Positions 23,324 through 34,697 of a stretch of DNA of 64,000 nt are shown here, piece by piece (the stretch's first letter is position 1; every line of letters starts with the position of its first letter). The notes below the pieces were generated by a model. The model searched no databases, was not told where the DNA came from, and saw nothing but the letters and a program-made list of their open reading frames with translations. The translations under genes and the position numbers were made by a program. Source of the stretch: Plecoglossus altivelis (taxonomy: Eukaryota; Chordata; Actinopteri; Osmeriformes; Plecoglossidae); assembly GCA_036571765.1 (NCBI GenBank), contig BROE01000001.1:15708084-15772083 (forward strand), in the 5' to 3' direction.

Positions 23324-26300
23324 TCACTGTCGCTGCAAAGCTTTCCTCTTCCTCCTCTTAAAGAAACAGCAGCACCTGAAACACACACAGCAGCTCTCAG
23401 GTGAACACTGGGACCACAGCCTGGCTCACACACACAGCAGCTCTCAGGTGAACACACACAGCTGCTCAGGTGAACACTGGGACCACAGCCTGGCTCACAC
23501 ACACAGCAGCTCAGGTGAACACTGGGACCACAGCCTGGCTCACACACACACAGCAGCTCTTTCCGTGAACACTGGACACAGGCCCTGCTCACAATACACA
23601 CAGCAGCTCTCAGGTGAACACTGGGACCACAGCCTGGCTCACACACACAGCAGCTCTCAGGTGAACACTGGGACCACAGCCTGGCTCACACACACAGCGC
23701 TCACTTCAGAGAGCGATCGTGACCACATGCCGGCTCACACCACATCAGCAGCTCTCAGTTGAACCAGCTGGGACCACAGCCTGGCTCCACCACACACAGC
23801 ATGCCCTCAGGTGAAACTGGTGATCCACAGCCTGCTCACACACACCAGCACCTCCTTCAGGTAACACTGCACCACAGCCTGCTCATCACACACAGCACCG
23901 CGCTCTAGGTCTCCCCCGTGAACACTGGACCCAGCCGTCACACACACAAGCAGCTCTTCAGTGAACCACACACAGCTGCCAGTTGAACAGGGACCACAGC
24001 CTGGCTCCCACCCACACACACGTCAGCTCTCAGGTGAACACGGTTACCCACATCCTGGCTCACACACACAGCAAGCTCAGCCTGTGAACACGGACCACAG
24101 CTTGCTCACAACACAGCAGCTCATCCCCTGAACACTCCTGACCAACAGCCTGGCTCCTTTTAATAACTACCCAGCACACAGGGAAGCACAACTCGGAATT
24201 TGTATCTTTCACAATAAAAGTCCCGCATATATTCAGGTTCAAACCAAATTTGATTGGACGTGTTAAGGTAGAGAGCAGGGTGTATGGTGTTACAGGCAAG
24301 CTGTCGTGTGATTGGTTGGTCTCCTTACTTGGTGTCATCAGTCACTTCCACTTCAGCCGGGGCTGTGATTGGAGCATTGGAGTGGCCCGCAGTTGGGTCA
24401 TCTGTGTTCAGCTCCCCATTGGTCGAGCTCATCACCTGCAAAGGATGATGGGAAGTTGAGTAAAAAGCCGTTCCAAATGCCCCTGGCCCCCTAAAGAGAG
24501 AGATCTGAGGGGATAGGACAGATGGCAAGTCCAACCATCCAATCAGAGGGAAGGGGGGCTGGTAGCACATTGCTGACACCTGATCTATCCAATCAGGTGA
24601 GGGGAAAGAGGAAAGGTGGGTGGGTATCCAGCCTGAGTGATTAGCAGATGGAAGAGATTCTGGTCCTGACAAACTGTCAGACAGACCTCTGGGACAGACA
24701 GGCATGCAGAGAGACAGGCATGCAGACAGACAGGCATGCAGATAGACAGGCATGTCGTTAGACAGGCATGCAGATAGACAGGCATGCAGACAGACAGGCA
24801 TGCAGACAGACAGGCATGCAGATAGACAGGCATGTCGTTAGACAGGCATGCAGATAGACAGGCATGCAGACAGGCCGGCATGCAGATAGACAGGCATGCA
24901 GACAGGCCGGCAGGTAGCCAGGACAGGGCAAGCAGTCAGGCAGAGAAAGGCAGATAGACAAGCAGGCAGGCAGGGTAGGGCAGACTGGGTAAGTCAGATA
25001 GACAGGGTAAGACAGATAGACAGGCAGGCAGGCAGGGTAGGGCAGACAGGGTAAGTCAGATAGACAGGGTATGTCAGATAGACAGGCAGGCAGGATTGAG
25101 CAGACAGTGCAAGGCAGATAGACAGGCAGGTAGGGCAGACAGGCAGGTAGAGTAAGGCAGATAGACAGGTAGGCAGGCAGTGGTCCAGCAGTACCTGAAC
25201 AGAGCCCCCTAGCCTATCAGCTGTTAGATGTGACCCCAGTAGCTCCCTATTGGTCACTGGAGTAGGCTGGTCACTCCCTCTGGGCTCTGGTGACTAGCTC
25301 GATGGAGCAGGAGAGGAGGAGAAGAGAGGAGGAGACCAGGAGGAGGAGAAGAGAGGAGGAGAACAGGAGGAGGAGAAGAGAGGAGGAGAAGAGAGGAGAA
25401 CAGAGGAGGAGAAGAGAGGAGATAGTAGAGGAGGAAGGAAGGAGAGCAGAGGCGAGGGATGGAGGAGACAGAAGAGGAGAGGGAAAGAGGAGGAGAACAG
25501 GAGGAGACAGAAGAGGAGAGGGGAAGAGGAGGAATAGAAATGTAGTGGAAACAGAAAACGACATTAGGAAGAAAAGAGTGAGTCAGGTTTAAGGCGAAGC
25601 CTCCCATGCAACAGTAGAGACAGGGAGAAGGAGCGTGTGAGTGCACGAGCGCGTGAGTGCACGAGCGCGTGAGTGCACGTGAGGAGCGCTACCACAGAAG
25701 AGTGCACGTGAGGAGTGCACGTGAGGAGTGCACGTGAGGCTGCTGCTTTGCGCTCACCTGGTTTTTGGTCTGCTGCTGTGTCTTCTCTCTCGCACTGGAC
25801 TGCATGGGGGTGTCACCAGCCACCGGACCAATAGGAGTGGGCTGGAAGTGATGTCACAGGAAGTGAGGTCACATGAAGCAGAACAGTTTAATACTGAAGC
25901 ACCTGGTCTTAACTTCAAGTCTTTTCTAAACCTTTAAGCATTTGACAAAATCCTTCACAGGATTTCCATGAAAACACCCCTCACAACTTTTCACCAGGCA
26001 GTGATTTGTTGTAACATGAAAGGCCAACGTGAGGCTGAACCTGGTACAGAGAAGAGTATCACCGTGGTAACCGGCACTGGCCTGTGGGACTCACCAGAGT
26101 CTTGCCAACCCAGTCGTACTGATAGTCGAACACGTAGGCGTTCCTGTTGAACAGGTCGCTGAACAGCTTCCTCAGGTAGTCGTAGTCTGGCTTCTCAAAG
26201 AAGTCCAACCTTCTCACATAACGCAGGTAGCTGGCCATCTCTTCGACACAACACAAACACTAACCGGGAGATACACCCACGACACACACACACACACACA

Positions 26301-26513
26301 CAGCACACACGATCGAAGCCTGCGAGTGACCTGCCATTCGACTTCGGGACAACAACACAACAGGCAAACTATTATACACATCCACACACAGAGGGCACAC
26401 ACACCACACACCTCAGGGAGCCCTACTCGTTCTTGTACACAGACACAACAACAACTATATACCACACACAACCACCACACACACACACAACACACACATC
26501 ACACACACGCAAA

Positions 26514-26561
<48 letters not shown>

Positions 26562-26572
26562 ACACACACACA

Positions 26573-26605
<33 letters not shown>

Positions 26606-29159
26606 CAACGCAGGTAGCTGGCCATCTCTTCTGTACACAACACAACACAACCGTTATATACACACGCCACACAGCCATTAAACACACACTCACAACACAG
26701 CCACCATATCACAACACACACACACATACATAAAACAAGCCATGCTGAGGATAGTGATGGCGGCACTGATTGGGGCACACACCTGGGTATCCCTCACACA
26801 GCACCTCGAGCGGCGTGGCGCGCGGATGGCTTCCTAGCGGCGGGGAACGGCCGTCAGAGAGCGGCCTGAGGGGACAGGTCTGACCACAAGGTTGATCAGG
26901 GAGGACAGGGAACCAAAAAGTCAGAACAGTTACACAAGGCAGCAGGGTAGGACAGGTGACACAAGGGTGGATCAGGTGGAGGGACAGGTGACACAAGGGT
27001 GGATCAGGTGGAGGGACAGGTGACACAAGGGTGGATCAGGTGGAGGGACAGGTGACACAAGGGTGGATCAGGTGGAGGGACAGGTAAGACAGGTGATCGA
27101 CAGACTAGTACTGAGTTTGACCTCTCACCTTCAGGCCCTGCCAGGGCAGGCTGCCTCGCAGGAAGTACATAAACATGTGACCCAGAGCTTCCAGGTCATC
27201 CCTTCTGCTTTGTTCTACAGAAACAAATGAACAGAAGGAGATTAACAGCAGGGTCAGAGGTCAAGAGGGTCAGAGGTGGGCAGGGTCAGAGGTGGGCAGG
27301 GTCAGAGGTGGGCAGGGTCAGAAGTGGGCAGGGTCAGGCTTCTACCTTTGCCCAGGTGTGTGTTAATGCTCATATAGCGCGCTGTGCCCGTCAGACTCTT
27401 GTGCTCTCGGTAAGGGATGTGTTTCTTCGTCTCGGGGTCGATGTACTCCTTAGCCAGGCCAAAGTCAATGATGTGGATGATGTTCTGCCTCTTGCTGCCA
27501 GGCCGACCAGACAGGAAGTTCTCTGGCTTCACATCCCGGTAGATCAGACTCCTGGTGTGGGCCACCTCCATCCTGGAGATCTGGGGAGAGAGCAGTGAGG
27601 TCAGAGGTCAGGGGAGAGAGGGAGGAAAGAGAGAGGGGGGAGAAAAGAGAGCAGGAAAGGGGTATGGGGTGCAGCAGGGGTGTGGCAGCAGGGGTGTGGC
27701 AGGGTGTGTGTGTGCTGCAGTAGGTGTGTGCTGCAGTAGGTGTGTGCTGCAGTAGGGGTGTGTAGCAGCAGGGGTGTGTAGCAGCAGGGGGTGTGTGTGG
27801 CAGGGTGTGTGTGTGCTGCAGTAGGTGTGTGCTGCAGTAGGGGTGTGCTGCAGTAGGGGTGTGTAGCAGCAGGGGCACGTCCTGCAGTAACGTACCAGCT
27901 GGATGGCGATCATAAGGACAGTCTTCAGGCTGAAGGTCCGATCACACAGGTCAAACAGATCCTCCAGACTGGGTCCCAGCAGCTCCAGAACCATGGCGTT
28001 GTACTTCCCACACGGGCCAAAGTAATACACCTGGGGCACACCCTCTGCACACACGCACGCACGCACACACACACGCACACAGTGTTAGACTGTCAGTGTG
28101 TGTCTGTGTGTAGTGTTGGTGTGTGGATAGAGTCAGTGTGTGTGTCAGTGTGTGTGTCAATGTGTGTAAATTCAGAGTGCGTGTGTGTGTTTGTGTGTGG
28201 ATAGAGTCAGTGTGTGTGTGTCAGCGTGTATGTGGATAGTCAGTGTGTGTGTGTGTGTGTGTGTCAGTGTGTGTGTGTGTGTGTCAGTGTGTGTGTGTGT
28301 GTGTGTGGATAGTCAGTGTGTGTGTGTGTGTGTGTGTGTGTCAGTGTGTGTGTGTGTGTCTCCTCACCTGACGCCCCCAGCTGCTTATAAAATCGATACT
28401 CCAGGTGTAGCTGTGGAGCTCTGGATTTGATTGGCTCCTGGGGAGGAAGTGGACAACATGAGCACCAAAGACCCTCAGTAACTCGTCACAATGATTCAAA
28501 CCCAGAGCCAATAGGAATCCTTATATTCCACATCCAAAACGCGTTAGCCCCTCCCACGAGAATATAAACGACGATATCGTTGACTTTTATACAAACAACA
28601 TAAATACAAATCATTCCTTGACTCTGACCAATCAGAACACTTTTAGATCTACACTCTATGATCCCTGTTCTCCTGCAGTACATTCTACATCAGGGGTCTC
28701 CAATCCTGGTCCTCGAGGGCCGCTGTCCTGAAGGTTTTCAGTGTTTCCCTNNNNNNNNNNNNNNNNNNNNNNNNNNNNNNNNNNNNNNNNNAGGGAAACA
28801 CTGAAAACCTTCAGGACAGCGGCCCTCGAGGACCAGGATTGGAGACCCCTGTTCTACATGAACACAGAAATGTGAACATAGTCCAGTTCCAGTCGAGACA
28901 TCAGTCAGTCTGATCCTACCAGTTTAATGGCCACGTATTCATTAGTGTACAAGTTCTTCCCCAGACGAAGCTCTCCGAAGTTCCCACAGCCGATCTTCTT
29001 CCCCACACGGAAGTTAGGGCCCACCATCAGGACCCCTGAGTTCCCGGGGCCCCGGCCCCCATGAGATCTGCCGCTGCCTGTCTTGGCCATCCTCTTCCCT
29101 TCCTCCCCTTCGGCCTTCCCCCCTCCTCCTCCTCCTCCCCCTCTCTTGTCAAAGTCCAT
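23324..29159 (-). CDS. csnk1g2: casein kinase 1 gamma 2
   Basis: CK1-gamma kinases are palmitoylated, plasma-membrane Ser/Thr kinases acting in Wnt/LRP6 and other signalling. Ten exons on the minus strand: 28920-29159 (ATG 29157-29159, MDFDKRGG), 28368-28437, 27896-28044, 27346-27580, 27129-27214, 26783-26865, 26095-26243, 25758-25841, 24329-24435 and 23324-23375 (stop 23324-23326). They give about 418 aa (human 415). Seen directly: glycine loop [19 protein letters not shown] with the ATP-binding Lys, catalytic loop [46 protein letters not shown], and the C-terminal [11 protein letters not shown] palmitoylation/polybasic tail. The [20 protein letters not shown] tail distinguishes gamma-2 from gamma-1. 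Exon 26783-26865 is two bases short and frame-broken, and the exon 26095-26243 acceptor is corrupted. Both lie in a noisy CA-repeat stretch and are probably assembly error. Confidence 0.93.
23376..24160. repeat. about 45-bp minisatellite, csnk1g2 last intron
   Basis: Unit CACACACAGCAGCTCTCAGGTGAACACTGGGACCACAGCCTGGCT. Copies to about 23700 are near-identical; later copies carry scattered single-base indels typical of poor consensus. Confidence 0.85.
24690..25180. repeat. GACAGGCATGCAGATA and CAGGCAGGGTAGG repeats
   Basis: 16-bp and related units in csnk1g2 intron 8. 25310-25540 is a GGA-rich tract in the same intron, and 25630-25740 has GTGCACGTGAGGA units. Confidence 0.85.
26270..26720. repeat. 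CA repeats with a 31-base poly-A run
   Basis: (CA)n interrupted by a pure A run at about 26528-26560, in csnk1g2 intron 6. It flanks the duplicated exon fragment and probably caused the local assembly problem. Confidence 0.8.
26607..26631 (-). other. csnk1g2: duplicated fragment of csnk1g2 exon 7 acceptor and first codons
   Basis: A 25-base string covering GAAGAGATGGCCAGCTACCT (minus strand) occurs both at the real exon (26220-26244) and again here, separated by CA repeats and a 31-bp A run. Only this copy retains a proper acceptor (GTGTACAG|AAGAG); only the other continues into the exon. This looks like a local misassembly that split one exon boundary into two. Confidence 0.65.
26783..26865 (-). 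other. csnk1g2: csnk1g2 exon 6, damaged reading
   Basis: The 3' half reads [13 protein letters not shown] in the correct frame up to a normal donor. The 5' half, expected to encode something like ADTLKERYQKIGDTK, is scrambled, contains a TGA when read from phase 0, and is 83 rather than 85 nt. CG-rich base errors are likely; a genuine lesion would truncate the kinase domain. Confidence 0.6.
26935..27095. repeat. 35-bp minisatellite near the csnk1g2 exon 6 acceptor
   Basis: Four copies of a unit containing GGGACAGGTGACACAAGGGTGGATCAGGTGGA. On the minus strand it resembles the polypyrimidine region before exon 26783-26865 (CCTTGTGGTCAGACCTGTCCCCTCAG). Confidence 0.7.
27240..27345. repeat. GGGTCAGAGGTGGGCA tandem repeat beside the csnk1g2 exon 4 donor
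   Basis: About six 16-bp units lie immediately downstream (minus strand) of the donor at 27345. Confidence 0.7.
27660..27885. repeat. GTGTGTGCTGCAGTAG tandem repeat beside the csnk1g2 exon 3 donor
   Basis: Units of about 16-18 bp. On the minus strand they read CTACTGCAGCACACAC, similar to the sequence following the real donor (GTACGTTACTGCAGG). Confidence 0.7.
28080..28360. repeat. (GT)n microsatellite with TCAGTG interruptions
   Basis: Fills csnk1g2 intron 2 between exons 28368-28437 and 27896-28044. Confidence 0.9.
28691..28851. mobile_element. hAT-like palindromic MITE, copy 1, with an assembly gap in its loop
   Basis: The terminal inverted repeats begin CAGGGGTCTCCAATCCTGGT and end with its reverse complement. 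They extend at least 60 bp each side, up to a 41-base N gap at 28751-28791. The element is flanked by perfect 8-bp direct repeats TTCTACAT (28683-28690 and 28852-28859), the target-site size of hAT transposons. It lies in csnk1g2 intron 1. There is no coding capacity, so it is non-autonomous. Confidence 0.85.
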
Positions 29160-32100
29160 AAGCTTGTGGTACCCTGGCTTCTCCACTGTTACTTCCTCTC
29201 CACGTGGTCCTCAGGAACCACTACGACTCCCACTGGAGGATGAAGGCGCCCAGGAGAGACGAGCCAGAGGGGGGAGGGGCAGGAGGGGGCCAGTCAGACA
29301 GACAGGTGTGGCTGTCAGAGAGACAGGTGTGGCTGTCAGACAGACAAGTGTGGCTGTCAGAGAGACAGGTGTGGCTGTCGGACAGACAGGTGTGACTGTC
29401 AGAGAGACAGCTGTGGCTGTCAGACAGACAGACAGACAGGTGTGGCAGTCGGACAGACAGGTTTGGCTGTCAGACAGACGGGTGTAGCTGTCAGACAGAC
29501 AGGTGTGGCTGTCGGACAGACAGGTGTGGCTGTCAGACAGACAGGTGTGGCTGTCGGACAGACAGGTGTGGCTGTCAGACAGACAGGTGTAGCTGTCAGA
29601 CAGACAGGTTTGGCTGTCAGACAGACAGGTGTAGCTGTCAGACAGACAGGTGTAGCTGTCAGACAGACAGACAGACAGCCGGGGCTAGCTTGGGTTCAGA
29701 TGTGAAGTGACAGATCGAATGCAGCTCAGACCAGCAGAGCACTGGAGAGCTGAGCTTCCTGTTGAAGTGTCTCTAAACGAAGAAGTCTCTCTTCAGAGAG
29801 ACAAACGGTCCAGCTGGCTGTTCAGGTGGTCTCTCAGTGAGAATGTAGGTGATCTGCGGTCTCTCTCCGTAGATCTCTTTTTCGTGGTCTCTCTCTTCTC
29901 TAGGTCTCTCGGTCTGTCAGTTACAGCGGTTTCCTGAGGTGTGAGTGTCTCACAGAAGCAGTATAGTTCCCCTGTGTCGTGTTCCTGTTCCTCCAGCACG
30001 GTACACCACCAAGACCCAGCACACAAGCCCTCATCCCCTCCCCTCTCCTCTGGCTCTCTCGCAGGACGCTCTTCGGAGGGCGTGTCTACACCTGAGGGGG
30101 CGTGGCCAAACGTCAGGAAGTGCGGGGGTGGGCAGAGGGTGAGTATCTCTCACAGGAAACCTGGAGGAAGATGAATGGACAGAGGAGGGGATGGAGGAAA
30201 CAGGGGGAAAGGAAGGATTCACAGTGGAGGAAGAGAGCAAATGGAAAAACTGTCTTTAGCTGGTTTATCATCCAATCATATCATATCCTTTGTGATATTG
30301 CTATTCTATAAAACTGTAGCTCAGTACACTTAAATATGTTCCTGTCAAACCCACACATACACATCTTGTAACACCACATCCTATTCAGACAAAAGCCTTG
30401 TGCAAACGAAGAAACATCAGTGAAATAATCACTCGTTCTTTCACCAGATAACAGCTAGCTATGACCTGCTTCCACAAGCCTGACACAGGTCAGTGGTCAA
30501 CTGAGGAACCAGTCAAAGTGAGTTATGGAAAGACGGTTAAGGCTTTCTCCATATCTGAGAAAAACAGCTAGGCTATTAATAACATTAGTCGGAGACGGAC
30601 GAACGAGATGCAGCGAGGCCTACTTATTTTCAGTTACTTTGCTGGCAAAACAAGTTATGTCGATATGCTCATGTAGCCGCTTCAACGGGGTCTCAGTATA
30701 AACCACGATGAACCGTTTGTCGGACTCCATTAAACAAAGCCTAAGACATGTCAATCCGTTCGCAATAACAGGAACTTGCGAGCCAGCAAACGTTAGCTAA
30801 TATTCACAGCTAACAGCAAGTTAGCTTCAAGCTGCAACGTTCATGTCCAGGAGGCCGTAGAGTACACGAATATTACCATCTTGACATCCCAAATATTGAC
30901 GAGCTGATCAAGAAAATTGCAAACTAACCCTTAAACAATACATTTATTAACTACAATCCAAGAAAATACATGTCAGTCACCTATTTTTCGAGCCTGCTAG
31001 CGCTATAGCAATTTCAGTAAGTTACTAATTGAGTTAGTCTAGCTACTGATATCTTCCTACCTAGCTATGAACTAGCTAGCTAGCCTGCCGGCTAGCATTT
31101 ACGACAATCTGCTAAATGTTATGTACTCAGTTGATGTTTCACACCAACATAATGAACAGTACTGTTACTTTAGATACCGAGGCTGGCTACCAAAGACGAC
31201 ATAGCTAGCTAATGTTACATAAGTGTATGAATTAACCTGCCGTCTGGCAGGCAATTTTCTCGATAGCAACAATCTGGCTAGCAAGGCTTCCTACGACGAG
31301 GAGAAGGGGGGGCTAACCCGTGGTAATCCGCAGCTAACGTTAGCTGCATAGCTTGCTAGCTAACGTTAGCCACGAACAGAAACGACCATAACCACGAATA
31401 AGCCCCCGACACAAGTAAAACCCACGAACAGTTTAAAATGAAATGACAAGCGTTGGAGTAATAAATGGATTGCATACTGCTCCGTTTTTTCTTGTCCCCT
31501 TTTGGTTTTACCACGCCAGTCAGACGAACATTGTTCGATCGACACAGTTCATCTCTTGCTCGCCGTGTAGCTGTCGCTGCGTAACTTGCGTTGGGGGTTA
31601 TTCCTGGATACATACTCGCACATCTAAGGGACACAGGCTAGTTTACTCCGGTTGGAGGGTGGTGGACTAAAGTGTTATAACTAGTCACAGCACATTGATA
31701 TAGTTGGCAGTTTGAAAGAAATCTACTCAATTTTGATGTCACAATTATCTCGGCAAAGACTAAACGTGTGACTCAACACCTGTGTATGTGTTCTCCCATA
31801 CTGTGGATAAGAGCCACTAAAGGCGGACAGATGAAGACAAATGTTTATGAGGATAAATGTTGATGACAGTTCATCACTGACTGAAGCATGTGAACCTTGC
31901 TTGAATCCCATGTGAGGAGCGGATGTCATGGGTAAGTTTATCACGGTATCTGCTGACATATGTGACTAATGACCTTTTTGATATTCATGACTTCCTGTCA
32001 GATAACGTCTCGTATCCTGTCTACCTGTTGGGCTGGAGTTGCTGGTAAACAACTAGACACGCAGGACAGACAGAGAGAGAGAGCCAGACAGACAGACAGA

Positions 32101-32564
32101 CAGGACAGAGAGAGAGACGGACAGACAGACAGGACAGAGAGAGAGAGAGAGACTGACAAACAGACAGACAGACACGCAGGACAGAGAGAGAGAGAGAGAG
32201 AGACGGACAGACAGACAGACAGACAGACGCACAGGACAGAGAGAGAGACGGACAGAGAGAGAGAGACAGACAGACAGACACACACACACAAAGAGAGACA
32301 GACAGACACAGGACAGAAAGAGAGAGACAGACAGTTAGACAGACAGTCAGACGGACAGACAGACAGACAGACGCACAGGACAGAGAGAGAGACGGACGGA
32401 CGGACGGACAGAGAGAGACAGTTAGACAGTCAGACGGACAGACAGACACACACAAAGAGAGACAGACAGACACAGGACAGAAAGAGAGAGAGAGACAGAC
32501 AGACAGACAGACGGACGGACAGACAGACAGACAGAAACATTTCTTGAAGGTTTCAGGCTTCATC
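29160..32564. other. csnk1g2 upstream / Ig-receptor upstream intergenic
   Basis: 29285-29690 is a 21-bp tandem repeat (GACAGGTGTGGCTGTCAGACA). 29700-31700 is mostly unique sequence rich in GCTAGC/GTTAGC words and probably holds the csnk1g2 5' noncoding exon(s) and promoter. I cannot place a splice-supported 5' exon. 32060-32540 is a (CAGA)n array ending about 25 bp before the Ig-receptor start codon. Confidence 0.5.
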
Positions 32565-34633
32565 ATGATGTATGTATTGTTGATGTTTTCTGTGTTTCTG
32601 GAGTTGGTACAAGGTGTGTTACTACAGCACGCTGTTTTAACCTTGATATTTGTATCGGAATGTGTGCATATGCTTGTGTGTGTGCGTTCATGTGTGTGTA
32701 TGTTTGTGTATATATATATACCGGTATATGTGTGTGTGTGTGTGTGTGTATATCTGTGTGTGTTCATGTGTATGTGTGTTCATATGTGATCGTGTGTTCA
32801 GGTGTATTGTGTTTGTGTGTGATGCGTGTGTGTGTATGTATATATTTATGTGTATATACTGTATGTTCATGTATGTGTGTGTGCCGTGTGTGTGCGTGTG
32901 TGTTTTTTTTTTTTTTTTTTTTTTTTTTTGTGTGTGTTTGTGTGTGCGGGTGTGTGCGGTGTGTTCGTGTCGCGTGTGCTGCGTGCGTGTGTGTGCTGCA
33001 TCGTGTGCGTGTGCCGTGTGTGTGTGTGTGTGTGTCGTGTGTGTGGTATCCCTTGCAGGTGGTTGTATCACGAGGGTTTCCTCAGAGACAGGAGAGAGGC
33101 AGGTCAGAGTTGGAGACTCTGTGACTCTGAGGTGCGTTAAAACAATCCCCTCTGATACATGTCCTCTGTTGGAGCCATACACATTCTATACGGTCTATAT
33201 GTTATATATGTTTTACACATTCTATATGTTCTATGAATTCTATACCTTCCATACGTTCTATACATTCTATGTTCTATGCTTTCTATGCGTTCTTTGCGTT
33301 CTATACATTCTATGTTCTATGCGTTCTATTCATTCCATACGTTCTATACATTCTATGTTCTATACGTTCTATATGTTTTATTTAACTTGACCTCATTGAA
33401 ATGTTAATATCACTATTATATTACAAAATGAGTGAATGAAATGGTGCTGCGTGAATAGCCCTATATGTCCAGCGTGTTCCCCAGGTGTCACTTCCTCTAT
33501 ATAACCAGCGTGTTCCCCAGGTGTCACTTCCTGTATACGACCAGCGTGTTCCCCAGGTGTCACTTCCTCTATATGACCAGCATGTTCCCCAGGTGTCACT
33601 TCCTCTATATAACCAGTGTGTTCCCCAGGTGTCACTTCCTCTATATGACCAGCGTGTTCCCCAGGTGTCCAGCGTGTTCCCCATGTGTCACTTCCTGTCA
33701 CCCTATATGACGAGCGTGTTCCCCATGTGTCACTTCCTGTCACCCTCTATGACGAGCGTGTTCCGCAGGTGTCACTTCCTCTGCCTTCAGCCCAGCCAGG
33801 CTGTGCAGTGGTGGAAAGGAAGTGTATTGATGCTGAACACCAGCAGCCCTCATCAGACTCTGATGCTCTCCCTCCACCTGCCTCGTGTTCGGACTAACGA
33901 CAGCGGGACCTATAGCTGCCGGACGGAGAATGGCCCTGTTGCCCTCGGTTACCCTGTGACCCTCACGGTGATAGGTAAAGATGCCTCTTAACTGTGGGCG
34001 GGGCTGGGCGGGTACCACGCACTGATTGGCTGTGTAGGAGGAGAAAACTCAGTCGAAAGAGTTGGAAGGTTTTTGTTAATTGGTTTAGGTTACCAGCTTC
34101 AGATCAGAAGCTATCAGGTGATCGCTTCCTGTCTGCTTCCTGTCTGCTTCCTGTCTCAGAAATCACCTGTGTAACTATCCCTCCACAGGTGACAACCAGA
34201 CCTCCACAGGTGACAGTCAGACCTCCACAGGTAAGAAGAAGTGGTCAGAACTGTCATGTGTGGGAACCCCACTCAAACACACATTCCTCTCACACACCTA
34301 AACCCTTTCTGAACAGAGCAACAGATATCTGTCTCTCTCTCTCTGTCTCTCCCTCTCTCTCTGTCTCTCTCTCTCTCTCTCCCTCTCTCTCTGTCTCTCC
34401 CTCTCTCTCTCTGTCTCTCCCTCTCTCTGTCTCTCTCTCCCTCTCTCTGTCTCTCTCTCCCTCTCTGTCTCTTTCTCTCTGTCTCTCTGTCTCTCCCTCT
34501 CTCTGTCTCTCTCTCCCTCTCTCTCCCTCTCTGTCTCTTTCTCTCTGTCTCTCTGTCTCCTTCTGTCTCTCTCCCTCTCTCTCTCCCTCTCTCTCTCTCC
34601 CTCTCTCTCCCTCTCTGTCCCTCTCTCTCTCCC

Positions 34634-34697
<64 letters not shown>

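Noticed and set aside
33465..33710. Repeat protein SVFPRCHFLYIT
   Set aside because: Arises from the 36-bp decoy-acceptor minisatellite. It terminates before the real exon and would be intronic.
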